Positions 1 through 11,009 of a stretch of DNA of 64,000 nucleotides are shown here, in pieces. The stretch spans positions 32,698,108 to 32,762,107 of the forward strand of contig JAPWDM010000005.1 of the NCBI GenBank assembly GCA_035578155.1, in the 5' to 3' direction. The translations under genes and the position numbers were made by a program. Under the pieces are notes generated by a model. It had not been told where the DNA came from. It ran no database searches and saw nothing but the letters and a program-made list of their open reading frames with translations. Within the stretch, counting starts at the first letter, position 1. Each line of letters starts with the position of its first letter. Source of the DNA: Brachynemurus nebulosus (Eukaryota; Arthropoda; Insecta; Neuroptera; Myrmeleontidae).

Positions 1-630
1 GGAGGCAGTCGCAGATGTAGTGCTGGAGCCTGGGCTTGGAAAGGGGGCCCGGAGTGGTAACTTGTTCTGTTTATTGTAAAGAAAAAAATACAATAGTCAC
101 TATGAAACTGTGCACTACCAAAGTGTTACAACCAATATTATTTTCACCACTCTGGTGTGGCAAACACAATCAAACGCTACATGTAAGTACACGCAGAATG
201 TTTGTTTTGTTATTGTCGTAGAACAGGTACATAGCAGTAAACTAGTTACTGGCGTCTACATATTTTTTTTATCTCACTATGAAACTGTCATTTTAGTCCC
301 GTGCTGTAACACTTTCATAGTGCCGACTGTAAGGATAATAATTTCACCGATCAATTTTAAACTAATTTTTAACATACATCAGCCATTTTTTTTGAAAAAA
401 ATATTAGCGTATATAAGTACCTATATTATAAATGTGTTAAACAAAAATTGAATATTATATGCCAAGTATGTAAAACATGTAAAGCATGGTAAAGTTCATT
501 TCAGAAAAATTGACTATTTATGTGAATTCGATAGCAAAAGTAGTCAAATAATTTAAAATGTTAACATGTGATTTTATTGCCGCCACTATCTTAAGCTAAC
601 AATATTTTTGCTTCAATTGAATAATGTTGT
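1..630. other. AT-rich stretch without recognisable gene
   Basis: No gene is recognisable here. Two loosely similar pieces, each containing CACTATGAAACTGT followed by a TGTTACA or TGTAACA motif, lie near 98 and 275 and suggest an old duplicated repeat. An open frame at 110-451 reads as low-complexity hydrophobic sequence with no recognisable domain, and I do not accept it as coding. Confidence 0.5.
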
Positions 631-874
631 TATAGCTGGGGCCTTTTAACTTGGCAGTAACTCGCGCATGATACAGATAGATATATCTGAAAATACATTA
701 CAAGTAAAAGACAATAACATCTGAAAAATATCTAGGTTTAAATCATATTAAAAAGAGACACCTTTTTAACAAACATATTGTTCTTTTTCGTTCCCTCTTT
801 TATTACCTATACTATTAGATGTACGTATTAAATTCGTTTTCTGCACACTGCCAAGTAAAAAGGCCCAAGCTATA
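631..874. mobile_element. Short TIR element (MITE), 244 bp
   Basis: The ends are inverted repeats of about 28 bp. The left end reads TATAGCTGGGGCC and continues through CTTGGCAGT. The right end is the near-perfect reverse complement (ACTGCCAAGT to AAGCTATA). The interior is AT-rich and non-coding. The TATA at each tip could be a TA-type target duplication merged with the TIR, so the superfamily is not resolved. Confidence 0.65.
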
Positions 875-1993
875 CAAGTCCTCTTATAATACATGTATTC
901 TTAGGTCTCTGAGGACAACATATCGTCAAATATGAGGACAAATTTATTTGGTACAAACCAATACTCAGCTGACGATATGTATTTATTCATGGAAAACAAA
1001 AGTTTATTTACAGTATATTTTAGAAATGAGAACTATTATTCGAATTTTGGCTTAGTACATCAATTTATTCCACTTTTCTCTATGTATATCATCGTTAATA
1101 CATATTATATGTATGATTAGTGTTGATGATATTGAACTCTGTATTCTTAACTAATTATTTATTCAGAACTCGCATTTGCATTTAAATGTAACAAAAAAAG
1201 AAAATGTAACACGTGGTAAAAATATATTACAAATATTCCTAATAAAATCATAACGTAAACAGAAATTGTAACACTTATGTAGATGTACAGAAGCGAAATT
1301 TTTTCATCAATTGAAATTTATGTTAATTGTAATCCGGTTAATTCGTTTTATCGACTTACCGTAAGTACGCACATATTTCTAAGACAATTTTTTAACTATC
1401 AAAATCACTTTTAAGCGGATACAATAATGCGTCAAAAGTGGATGAATTTTTATTGACACATCTGGTAACATGTATTTTTTATATAAAATAAATTATATAA
1501 AATAAATTTTCATCCATACTTTTATTTACGCAGTGATTTTGGTGGCAATTCAAAAAAAAGAAAGGAAAGCCATCAGATTAAATGGTATTATTTTATTTAC
1601 ACACACAAGATCAAAATAAGGCGTAAAAAAAAATTATTTCAAAAAAAATTTATTATATATATATTTAATAAAATTCAAAGCTAGGGCCTGAAGCAAAATG
1701 TATAGAGAAACCATTCGAAAATATTCATTAATCCTTTTTAGGATATATTTAATTTAGGAAATATGAATACAAAACCTATGTCCCAATATCTCGAAGGTGT
1801 ATTTAAAACAAGAAAAAAAAAATCATGGTATATGTTTCACATATATAGTCATACAAGGTTAGGGTTTGAATGAAATTTTTGGCGATGATATTAGTCGCCT
1901 GTAGCGTAGATAACATCCACTGTTAAAATTAGGTAAAATTTTTTTTCTAAACGTTATTTTAAATGATTTGGAATAGTATATAATATCAAGAAA
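875..1993. other. Non-coding stretch with one weak hairpin
   Basis: No gene is seen. Around 1398-1545 there is an imperfect inverted repeat: AAAATCACT and GGATGAA on the left answer TTCATCC and AGTGATTTT on the right, with an AT-rich loop. It may be a worn MITE. A shorter inverted pair (ACATATCGTCA / TGACGATATGT) lies near 917-980. Confidence 0.4.
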
Positions 1994-2360
1994 CGAAGAA
2001 TTTTTTCAACCTTCTCCCAAATTGCGTGGACTAGCTTTATTAATATAAGAATCTGTAATAATTATTTTTAAGATTTTTAATGAAAAAATGTTCTTTGCAG
2101 AATCTAATTTCATCAACGTTTTCCTATCCCAATATGGCAGGCATAACTTAATATTATTTTTTATGAATTCAGGAATTATTCCCTTTCTTTTGTATTGTGT
2201 CAAACAAGCAATATGATTTTTTAATTTTGTAAGTTTTATGTTATTGTTCACAAATTTGTTAATATATTTCCGTACATATATATTATATTTTAATTTGATA
2301 TTTTTTAGGTTATTCATATTAAATTACAACAATATGGGAGAAGGTTGAAAAAATTCTTCG
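1994..2360. mobile_element. 367-bp inverted-repeat element
   Basis: It is bounded by inverted repeats of about 25 bp. The left end reads CGAAGAATTTTTTCAACC then TTCTCCCA. The right end reads TGGGAGAAGG then TTGAAAAAATTCTTCG. The interior holds a minus-strand open frame (2006-2317) described separately. No clean target duplication is visible. Confidence 0.6.
2006..2317 (-). pseudogene. Possible Penelope-like element N-terminal fragment
   Basis: This is a 103-residue Lys/Asn-rich open frame inside the 1994-2360 inverted-repeat element. The central stretch KLKNHIACL followed by KRKGIIPEFI resembles the 'K-L-x-x-H-x-x-F-L-x-x-C-x-x-x-x-I-I-P' signature I know from the N-terminal part of Penelope-like retroelement proteins. 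The usual Cys is Tyr here. No reverse transcriptase or GIY-YIG domain follows, and the frame stops inside the left terminal repeat. It is therefore at most a captured or relic fragment. The resemblance is from memory and could be coincidental. Confidence 0.3.
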
Positions 2361-2510
2361 TGAAATTTATATATCCCAAAAAAATATTGTTGTAATATCA
2401 AGAAAGCTGTAGACAACAAGTAGTACTTGCACACAAACGGTGTTCCGTACAATAAGCTGTTTTTAAACATTAAATTACCTGTAACTTCATGTTAATCGTA
2501 GATAAAGTAT

Positions 2511-2630
2511 ATTACGTAACTCAGTTGTAAGACATATTACACACTCGCGCCATTCGCCGCTGCGCGGCTCTTGCGTAACTTTTTCACTCGTGAGTAATAT
2601 GCAACTTATAACCTCAATCACGTAATAATT
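2511..2630. repeat. Dispersed inverted-repeat unit, copy A
   Basis: The segment ATTACGTAACTCAGTTGTAAG to CTTATAACCTCAATCACGTAAT forms an imperfect inverted repeat around a short GC-richer core containing GCGCGGCTCTTGCGTAAC. A second copy with the same flank (GTAGATAAAGTAT) lies at 37026-37152, so this is a dispersed family, probably a small MITE. Confidence 0.55.
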
Positions 2631-2979
2631 ATATACTATTTTCTTTAAATTTGTTGCTTAAACTTGTGTATTTAAAATTTTAAACTATAGTTTATATATT
2701 GGATCGATACAATTTTGATATCCACATCGGTACAAATTAGGATACTGAGACTTGTCTTGCGTTTACAACTTAATCGGTTAATATAACTCTAAACAGAACC
2801 AGAAATTTATTTACCAATATACAAAAAAAATTTTATTACGGTTGCATCAGTTCCAAAATTGTGTGATATTTGTTGTGTTGGCAATAATTTGTATAAGTGT
2901 TACCATCACGAACAAAGACATTTAAGTTTGGTAAATATTAAGGTGGAAGATTAAAGAGCCGACAAATTCAGGCACCTGC

Positions 2980-3251
2980 CAGGGCCGTAACTAGGTCTCC
3001 ATGGTAAAAAAAGTGGTGAGCTTTTTCTTTTTGCTAGTCAGTCGTTTGACGCCCTAATTTACAGATTAATTTTACAGAAATACGTTAAAATTCCGCCCCC
3101 CCCCGGCAAACAGAAACGGCGACCTTTTTTTTGCTCGTCAGTAGTTTGCCGCCCTAATTTTATAGAAATACCGCCCTTAAAATTTGGGAAGAAATAATTA
3201 TGGGGGGTCCCGGGACAGTGTCCCGGTTGCCCCGGTCTAGTTACGGCTCTG
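2980..3251. mobile_element. hAT-like MITE, 272 bp
   Basis: The left end CAGGGCCGTAACTAG is mirrored on the right by CTAGTTACGGCTCTG. Elements of the hAT superfamily commonly start with CAGGG and give 8-bp target duplications. The flanking 8-mers here (GCACCTGC at 2972-2979, GCAACCCC at 3252-3259) agree at only 5 of 8 positions, so the insertion is old or the call is approximate. The interior is locally GC-rich, with a run of nine Cs near 3100 and a CCCGGGACAGTGTCCCGG palindrome. No coding capacity is seen. Confidence 0.6.
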
Positions 3252-3259
3252 GCAACCCC

Positions 3260-4692
3260 ACCCTAATTGGATCATCACACTCTATTTTGGTGCCAAATTC
3301 CAAATTTGTACTTGAAATAGTTTCGAGGATTTTACAAACGTTCCGTTTTGCTACGTAGATGCTACTTCTATAGACGAAATAAATTCTTTAATATACCTAG
3401 TTTTGATCGTGACTATAATACCTTCGCTAACTAAATCAGACAACATTACGACATAATGGAAATTACCGTAGGTAAATTGTTAAACGTATATCTACATACT
3501 TTTTGTTATTTGTACTTCTGAATATCTCTTGTTATTTTTGTCACAGTATTAATACTTAATCTTCGCCGTAGCTATTGGGTATATTGTTAAATATATGTAT
3601 ATACTTACAAAACATTTTATGTTTATTTTTAACGAAAGGATGAAAATATCGAAATGTGTTTTGTAATTATCGTTATACTGTCGATGTTTATAGATATACA
3701 TATTCGTCTAAATAACATGTAAAATTACATATAAATAAACAAGCAAAAATTTGTTAAAAAATTATTACAGGTTATACACGGGGACAGTGTATTCTATCTA
3801 ACTCGAGGCAGTAAGCTAATTTCGTTATTTTGATAGGAAAAATGAAAAATTCACGCTCAAATTATCCTAATTAAAATTACTTTCATAAAACTTGATTTGA
3901 GGAAAGATAATTTTTTTATTTGAGAATGTCAATTCAAATCACTTCTAAAGCAGAACTATTTACTTGGTGACGTCATCAAGTCTACTAAAATCTTTTAGTG
4001 CTCAAATAATTTTATATTAGGGGTGTTCAAACTTTCAATATCCACGGTTCCCTTAATGTAGGAATAATTTTCGGCAGCGCCCTTCATACGATGACTCTGA
4101 AAGCGAATTATAGCTTTTCGCAGTGGTTTTTTCTATTTTTACCAAAATTGTACAGGTGGGGTCACTAGAAAAACGACACTGTTGATTCAGTCATATTTAT
4201 TTGCAAAAATAAAAAGTTTAGAAAAAATCATTGTGCTTTCAAACGTTTGTGAAGATTTTAAAATACTTTGCGCACTAACCAGACCCAGATGCGTTACTAC
4301 AAATTTTGCGACCTGGAGCGAACTTGACTCAAGCGTCCCTGCCTCAAAAATTTTCTCTTTTTTCCGCAAAAATGAAACCGATACAAATACCGTGGGGGAG
4401 CAAAAAAAAAATCTAAATTTCTTTCGCAGGCTCTAAGGACTACGACATAAAAACCACTTCTTACAATTAATAAAAAATTCCTCATATTTTACCTGTTGCC
4501 CCACTTTTTGTTGTGCGCCCTGAAGCGACTGCTCCACTTGCTCCATTGTAGTTACGCCTCTGACCAAACCATCTAAGCCAGTAAGTTTCCAATTTTTGTG
4601 TGAATTATTATTAAATTATGTGATTAAATATTAAATTGTGTAAGTTGGCTAGGGGTGCTAGAGGCGCCGGTGGCCGACAGGCAAAACAATCA
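3260..4692. other. Intergenic stretch with hAT-type debris
   Basis: No gene is accepted. GTAGTTACGCCTCTG at about 4550-4564 looks like a single hAT-type right end similar to that of the 2980-3251 element, but no partner end was found. Open frames on both strands between 4182 and 4485 overlap one another, and none shows a domain. Confidence 0.45.
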
Positions 4693-4694
4693 TA

Positions 4695-5400
4695 AGGGGG
4701 TATTCTAGTCTAGAGGTTCGATTTTGAGGTGATTTTACGAGCGTAATAAAAAAAAACAGTAAACATTTTTAATATCCATTTTGTTAACAGTTTTTTTATT
4801 GATATTTGAAAAGTATAATAATGTATAAAAATTTTAAAATAATTCAAAATTGAAATCGGTACAAGCCGGCAAAGTGGGGACTCAAACAAAAAAGGTGTCT
4901 CCTGATTGACATGATTCCAACCCTCCTGGTGATCTGAAACATAAAATTTAGTTAATTCTTAATAAACAAGCACGTAGAATTAGGTGGATAAAGCCGATTT
5001 GAAGAAATAAATTTTTTCAGAAAATGATGTCCATTTAAAAAGAAAAATCATTTTTTCAAATCAAAAGAAAAAAAAAATTCCAAAAACTCCTACGTCGGAC
5101 TAATTTTGATAGTACTTAGAAGATCAGTATACCAAATTTCAAGTAAATCGGTGTATTAGAACTTGAGATATCATGCCAACCGTATCGAAAAAAGTAGTTT
5201 CGAGTAATTTATATTAAATATTTGAAATTAACACTAAAGAGATACACACTACACAGGGAAAAAGTCACCATAACTCCGAAAATAATTCAAATGTTCATAA
5301 ATCCTTGTAGAGGCTTATTCTTAAGAGTTTGAACTTTGAAAATATGAAAAAAAAAAACCAACAACCGATTTTTTTGAAGTTCTAGACTAGAATACTCCCT
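4695..5400. mobile_element. TA-flanked TIR element, 706 bp
   Basis: The left end is AGGGGGTATTCTAGTCTAGA. The right end is its reverse complement with one mismatch (TCTAGACTAGAATACTCCCT). Both ends are flanked by TA (4693-4694 and 5401-5402), which is the target duplication expected of Tc1/mariner-type elements. No transposase frame is present, so the element is non-autonomous. A diverged relative ends at 34018 with CTAGACTAGAATACCCCC. Confidence 0.7.
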
Positions 5401-5888
5401 TAAATCTGCCTCTGGTTATGAATATCACTTTCAATTAGAATTTAACCAAAACTTTAGATCTATACGTGTGCCTTTGTGTTCAAATTTATTTCTGATAATC
5501 TTTTCTACTCAGATTTCTTTTTTTTATCAGACTGTAAATCGCTACATTTGTTTAAGTATATTGCAAACAAACTTAAACATATAAATTTGTATTTAAACTA
5601 TGCGTGCTGTTCCCATAATATACATAATACGCTATTCCCCAATCGGATATTGTTTCTATACGATGAAAATAACACACTTTTTCTGAAAACAATTAATAAT
5701 TTTGTATGCAAGTCTCATCCGGATTCGACTAATAAACCAAACGGAACCATGCAAATACATATTGTATACACATAATATCAATTGACTACTAAATGTATGG
5801 ACAAAAATAAAGTCCCCTTCCAAAATCAATTCACTTCCTACCATGCGACACTGATAAAACTAAATTTTTCAAATCAAATTAAAGACCA

Positions 5889-5896
5889 GTATAAAA
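5889..5896 (+). promoter_or_regulatory. TATA box of the Osiris gene
   Basis: TATAAAAG lies 89 bases before the ATG at 5978. A start site about 30 bases downstream, near 5920-5930 (ATACAGTTG), would leave a 5' UTR of about 50 bases. The placement fits a single short leader with no intron. The start site itself is inferred. Confidence 0.75.
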
Positions 5897-5977
5897 GCCG
5901 ATAGAATTCGTTAACGCTTATACAGTTGTCCTTTTGGCTCCTTCCTCTAATCAACAAAATTTTTCATTTTCGAAAAA

Positions 5978-6193
5978 ATGGTGAAGTGTAAAACGTTAAT
6001 ATGTATCCTATTCGGATTCATAAGTTACAGTGTCGCATCACCTGCAAGTAAACCAAGTTTTTGGAAGGGCACATCGTTGGATACAGCCGTTGAATCGATG
6101 CGTTCGGACTGTGCCAATAACGATGAAATTGCTTGTATGAAATTCAAGGTGATGTCACTTTTGGATACGGTATTTAAAAAGGATTCATATCAG
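5978..6193 (+). CDS. Osiris exon 1
   Basis: It encodes the signal peptide and the two-Cys region. It ends after codon 72 (CAG) at the donor GTAGGG, phase 0. The ATG is preceded by CGAAAAA, a good insect start context, and is the first ATG after the TATA box. Confidence 0.88.
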
Positions 6194-7733
6194 GTAGGGC
6201 TTTCTTTTTACGGGGACATTTTTTTCGATTACTTAATTAGAATCTTTTTTTTAAATAGTTAACGGATGACATTTCGGTGGTACGAAACGCTGCACCCGTC
6301 GCTAATGAAGTCGTATCGACAGGTCGAAGTGATGGTGAAGGTGATTTCTTAGAAAATGTCGAATCATATATTCGGTCGCATGATGTCACATTCAAAATTC
6401 CATTTATTGGTAGCGAGGTCACAGTGCAACCACGTAATCTCGATCAAAATGAATTCAATTTGAATGTGAAATTGACACAGACCCCAGATGAAGCAAAAGG
6501 TACAGGATTTACAGGTAATTTTTCTATATATTTTCCTGCGAAACATACCCCCTTTTGATTATGAATGGTAATTAAAATTAATGATATTGTATTTTAAAAA
6601 AAAAATCTGTAAATTCATCCTACACAAAATCCGAAATTAAATAAAAAGTTATTCGCATAAATTAAAAAATACCCCTGTCACAGCATCTGCATAACATAGT
6701 GAGTTTCCAAAGATTAGACACTGGCGGATGTCATATAACAACTTGTATCCATTTAAAATAGTTTAAGCTCTCTAACAGTGAAAAAACTTTCAAAATCAAT
6801 TGAGTAGCCAATTTTTGGCACTTTTTGGGTTTTCAGGACCTCGGCGGGTCTCATATAGTATAGCATATATTTATTTAAATGAAATTAAATTTTTAAAGGT
6901 GAAGAAATTTTCAAAATCGGTTAGGTAGTTTTATTTTTGACTCTTTGGGACCCCCGAACCCTGGCAGACCTCATACAATATAACTTATGTTAATTTAAAA
7001 TAGTTTATCTCTCTAACAGTAAACAAATTTTCAAAATCGGTGATGATGCGTTCTTGAAAATTAATTTTTGTTTTGAAAAATGAAACAGACATAAATATTG
7101 GTATTGTAATGATAAAAACAATGAAGCATTTATTGTAAAGAAATTTAGCAAATTTCTTAATTTTTCTCAAAACCTAATTCATTTAGAACAATGTTTTAAA
7201 AACTTTAAAAGCTTGTCTTATGTAATTTTCTATGCTCTTTTCGATGGTGTAAAAAAATCAAAAATTTTTTTGAATTCTGGCCAAATTTTGCAAAAAACCA
7301 CTAAAATTGGCGACAATAGGCCAAAATTTTGGCTTCCAAAAATCGGACATTTTGGAATATAGTATTTTGACATAGTTTTTTTTTTGCAGCTCGTCGTACG
7401 AAGCTGAAGAAAATTATTGTCCCAATTTTAGTGTTCGTATTATTGAAAGCTTTAACTGTAATACCACTGGCACTTGGCGTACTCGGCTTAAAAGCGTGGA
7501 ACGCTCTTCAGTTATCATTCTTCTCATTCTTGGTATCAGTGGCATTAGCAATTTTCCAATTGTGTAAGAAAATCGCTGCAGATAATGCACATCCACCACC
7601 AATTACGGCTGGATGGGACGCGGCGCAACAATATCATTATCAAGCACGAGCAATTGAGGCAATTCAACAGCCCCACGAACAATTAAGTGATAATTTTGAT
7701 GCACAAAGTTTAGCATATGCTGCATACCAGTAA
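5978..7733 (+). CDS. Osiris family protein (DUF1676), three exons
   Basis: The coding sequence joins 5978-6193, 6259-6514 and 7390-7733 (816 bases, 271 residues), with GT-AG introns and consistent phases (0, then 1). The protein starts with a signal peptide ([20 protein letters not shown]). The Osiris two-Cys region follows ([18 protein letters not shown]), then an acidic middle with a predicted amphipathic part ([14 protein letters not shown]). Next comes a basic RRTKLKK, a long hydrophobic domain (about residues 165-215), and near the C-terminus the family's AQxLAY motif, seen as AQSLAYAAY. Osiris proteins are insect-specific membrane proteins of the endomembrane system. They are expressed in cuticle-secreting cells and implicated in cuticle nanostructure and trafficking. 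The size is typical. A TATA box precedes the gene and a poly(A) signal follows. I cannot assign the numbered paralogue. No other Osiris gene lies in the window, although the family is usually clustered. Confidence 0.92.
6259..6514 (+). CDS. Osiris exon 2
   Basis: The acceptor TTTTTTTTAAATAG precedes TTAACGGATGAC, giving LTDDISVV in frame with exon 1 across a 65-base intron. The exon ends at GGATTTACAG before the donor GTAATT, phase 1. Confidence 0.88.
6719..7040. repeat. Degenerate tandem repeat in Osiris intron 2
   Basis: Three units of about 120 bases begin at about 6719, 6839 and 6959. Each has a 'GGCGGRTSTCATAYA' type start (GGCAGACCTCATACA in the third). Each then has AT-rich sequence with a run like TCTAACAGTGAA, and ends with TTTTCAAAATCGG or a close variant. 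They are diverged. Similar phrases (CCTGTCACAGCAT, GCATAACATAG) recur elsewhere in the window, so this is part of a dispersed family. Confidence 0.6.
7390..7733 (+). CDS. Osiris exon 3
   Basis: The acceptor TTTTTTTTTGCAG precedes CTCGTCGTACG. With the G carried over from exon 2 this reads ARRTKLKK. The exon encodes the hydrophobic domain and the C-terminal [10 protein letters not shown], then TAA. The upstream intron is 875 bases. Confidence 0.9.
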
Positions 7734-7845
7734 CTGAAAGCACTGCGGGCGAGATAGGAATTGTACAAATAATATTTTTATACGATGTATAAATTTATAT
7801 ATAGATAGGTAAATTAATTTATTGAAAATGATATTTTTGTTACCA

Positions 7846-7851
7846 AATAAA
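7846..7851 (+). terminator. Poly(A) signal of the Osiris gene
   Basis: AATAAA lies 113 bases after the stop codon and is followed by a T-rich stretch. It is the first such hexamer on this strand after the coding sequence. Confidence 0.7.
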
Positions 7852-7859
7852 AATGCTGT

Positions 7860-8909
7860 TATGTTTAAAAATTAACGTTTATTTTCCTGCATCCTTTTTT
7901 AATTAAATAATTAACAAATCCATCATAGAGTATTGTTTAAAGTATTTTATTCCAGTATTTTTAGACATACAAATTTTGTATACACTTTTTTGAACATTAT
8001 TTGAATTAAACTTACATTTTTATTTTCTTATACCTCAATAAGTTTTAAAATATTGTCCTCAGAGTATTAGAAGAACATTTATATTGATTGATTAGAGGAA
8101 ATTGTAAATTTATTTACAGTACACTCTCTCAATATTGTCGAATACGGGAACGATAATGAAAGTATATATTTTAACTGGAATTAATATCACCCTACCCTAT
8201 CACCATCCTTAATACCGCAACTTCTAATTTTCTTTATTAGTAAATTTTCGAACGGAAAACTGTTATGGTGAGACTTGAACCCGGGACTATGATAAAAATT
8301 TGTTTTGAGATCCTTGAAAGCCGAAAATAACTAAAATTTATATGTAGGTATATAGGTGTGGACCATTTTAATAGACGCACCCGATTCCTATATAATATTG
8401 GAAGTTTTAACTATAGTATCGTATTATTTTTTTTTCTGTTAATCTACGTTATATAAAAACTAAATTTACTGGGAATAATACAAACCTCTTGTATAATAAT
8501 AAGTGATTAAATTGCACATTTTGTGAAAGGTGACATTCAGAGAGAGGATACTGTACTTTAAAATATTTAAAGAAAGAACTTGTTCTTAGATTCGAGAGCT
8601 TTTGAAAAAAATGGATATGCAATATTTTTATTTACCTTAATATACTCTAAGGATTTTAAAATTATTATTTTTATTCAATGTTTTTATATTCATTTATAGA
8701 TAAGTACAAGTTAAAAATTTTTTATCAAATATAAAAATTTTAAAAAATATATAAATATGATAAAAAAAACTACTTATATATATTCTTTTTTTATTAATAT
8801 AAATACTAAAAATACTTTTTCGTTAAGTTACATTATTTTACTTATTGAATTAGATTATTTGTACATTCGACTTTTTAATCAGACGAATTAAGTATTGGTA
8901 TACAATACA
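7860..8909. other. Intergenic stretch
   Basis: No gene is seen. It contains the tRNA-T-arm-like fragment at 8262-8300, described separately. Otherwise it is AT-rich sequence with short A and T runs. Confidence 0.5.
8258..8345 (-). repeat. tRNA T-arm-like dispersed repeat, copy A
   Basis: ATGGTGAGACTTGAACCC then GGGACTAT reads on the minus strand as GGGTTCAAGTC, a B-box/T-arm-like motif. A second copy at 58535-58610 keeps ATGGTAAGACTTGAGCCC, TTTGTTTTGAGGTC and CCGAAAATGA in the same order. This points to a tRNA-derived short interspersed repeat with divergent flanks. Confidence 0.5.
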
Positions 8910-9333
8910 GGGTATTTTCCAAATTTTTGAAAACTGCTTGTATTTAAAGATTGGGACGAACGATTTAACAGAAAAATAAAAATAAATTAATTAATGTCTC
9001 TTTTCTCCATTAAACCAATTAAAGTCAAATTGATTTTTAATAGTTCTGAATTTACCGCCAAAACGCTCGATTCGATGACGTGTGCTATGTGACGTCAACT
9101 TTGTGTAAACAACAAGTGAAATCGAGTTAGAAATTTACACAAAGTTGACGTTACATAGTAGACCTAATCGAACCGAGCGTTTTGGCGGTAAATTCAAAAC
9201 CATTAAAAATAAATTTGACTTTAATTGGTTTAATGGAGAAAAAAAGACATTAATTAATTTATTTTTATTTTTCTGTTAAATCATTCGTCCCAATCTTTAA
9301 ATATAAGCAGTTTTCAAAAATTTGAAAATACTC
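8910..9333. repeat. Long hairpin (foldback), arms about 200 bp
   Basis: The left arm (8910-9109) and right arm (9131-9333) are near-perfect reverse complements. They run from GGTATTTTCC / GAAAATACTC at the tips through TTTACCGCCAAAACGCTCG / CGAGCGTTTTGGCGGTAAA, to CAACTTTGTGTAAA / TTTACACAAAGTTG beside a loop of about 20 bases. There is no coding capacity. It is probably a foldback MITE; no clear target duplication was found. Confidence 0.8.
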
Positions 9334-10967
9334 TATTTACATAGAGGATTAGTTTTAACTATATGTACATATATGAAAGATTAGAATACATAGCATGTAT
9401 ACTAAGTATTACGGTGTGATATTTGTTTTTAATTTAATCTAACATAAACTTTTGTACCAATGACAATCCAAAATACATATTAAGAAAATTTTCAAAAATA
9501 ATTTATTGCGTCGACTGCACATTCTCGGGGAAGATCGGTCGGCACGAAACTGTTGTTGAGATACTTGAGACGAAACAAAAACACTCGAATAATATCTCGA
9601 AAAAGTACAGCCAGTATAGGGCAAATTTATTTTCGATAATATTTTTTAAGTTACACATATTTACAAAAAAAAAAAGATACCAAGTCTCTCTCTCTTTGTG
9701 TGAGAAAAATATTTGTGTAAACAAATTTTTATTGTGATGATATTATATTCTATTTTTTGGAAAAAATAAATAAAATTTTCTTTCGTCTATTTGAATTGTA
9801 AGTTGTCATTGATATAGAAAATAATTTGACACGCAATGCGTTGAAATAGTTGACTTATTTTTTGAAACACGTAAGTAATTGCTTGACACGTCAGTTAAGA
9901 AAAATACCAATTGTCTATGGAAATATAGTTGAAAAAATATTCCCAGACATTTTTGATAGTTTCTTTGTCAATGTATGATTGTCTTTTTCTAATTCCAGTC
10001 AAACAAATAAATAGTGCATAGGGTACTAATTGAACATTAGATTACGAAATAATAATAAATAATAAGTTAATAACACTATTTTATATTTTTATGTAAATTC
10101 TGTTTATTCAATAATAATTTGATTACAGAAGAATATTTCTTAAAGAAACCGAAAACAAATGACATTAATGATATATTATAACTTAACTGTAAACATATAC
10201 ATAAAATAACTGAATGACTGGATTCATTGCAAAATATTTGATAACTACTATTAAAAATATAATTTTGAAAAACAAAAATCAGTGGATGTCAATATGTACT
10301 GCTTAGAATTTTCAAATCAGTTAAAATCAAACGAAAATAGTTTATTCTAATTGAAAATAACATCTTTCACTTTTCTTTACAGTCTTGCATCATTTTTTTA
10401 ACTTTGTGAAGATGAAATTTTATTATGTAAAATATTTAAAAAAATTAATTAAACCATTGATTAAGGACATTGGTGTGGTGTTGAAAAGTGTACGACAAGG
10501 ACAAAAATGAAGGAAACCTACAAATGTGTCTGGGAATATTTTTTCAACTAGTTATTATACTTAATAGACACCTACAATTCAATATAGTTAAGTCCCGGTC
10601 TCACCAGAACGGGTGCCCGAACCATTGTCCACAATGGCCATAAAACCATATTATATTTGACATAAGAGGAACACGTAATAAATTAACTAATAAAACAGAA
10701 ATTATGGTCTACTGGAGTTTGAGTTTATTGCGGCCAATGTGGCTTGTGGAAAATAGATTAAAATTATAATTTCAATATTTTTTTTTTTTATTAATTTACT
10801 TATAACTTTTCTGAGTAAAAAAAAAAACTTACTTTTGTTCATCCTGTAAGATTATTTTTGTGGTCACGTATGCTTAGAAATCCTCGAGTTTCAGTGCTGG
10901 ATTCTTAAACTGCATCCAAGACTACTTGCCGGCTTCGATGCTGAGACAGATATGTTTTTGAATGATA
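9334..10967. other. Intergenic stretch
   Basis: No gene is seen. Minus-strand open frames at 9439-9724 overlap each other and lack domains. The phrase CCCAGACATTTTTGATAG and similar AT-rich text give no recognisable product. Confidence 0.4.
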
Positions 10968-10976
10968 ATATTTTTG
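10968..10976. repeat. Target-site duplication, left copy
   Basis: ATATTTTTG immediately precedes the left tip AGCTATGTG of the giant foldback element. The identical 9-mer follows the right tip at 16648-16656. Confidence 0.8.
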
Positions 10977-11009
10977 AGCTATGTGAACTACGCAACTGAC
11001 TTTCGAATA

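Noticed and set aside
110..451. 113-residue hydrophobic open frame
   Set aside because: Composition-driven, with no signal peptide plus domain pattern that I recognise and no regulatory signals around it.
4182..4485. Overlapping frames on both strands (84, 60 and 62 residues)
   Set aside because: Sense and antisense frames share the same bases and none shows a domain or a start context. Likely transposon debris.
5476..5775. 99-residue open frame just upstream of the Osiris gene
   Set aside because: It ends before the TATA box at 5889, is Asn/Leu-rich from AT composition, has no domain, and no splice site links it to the Osiris gene.
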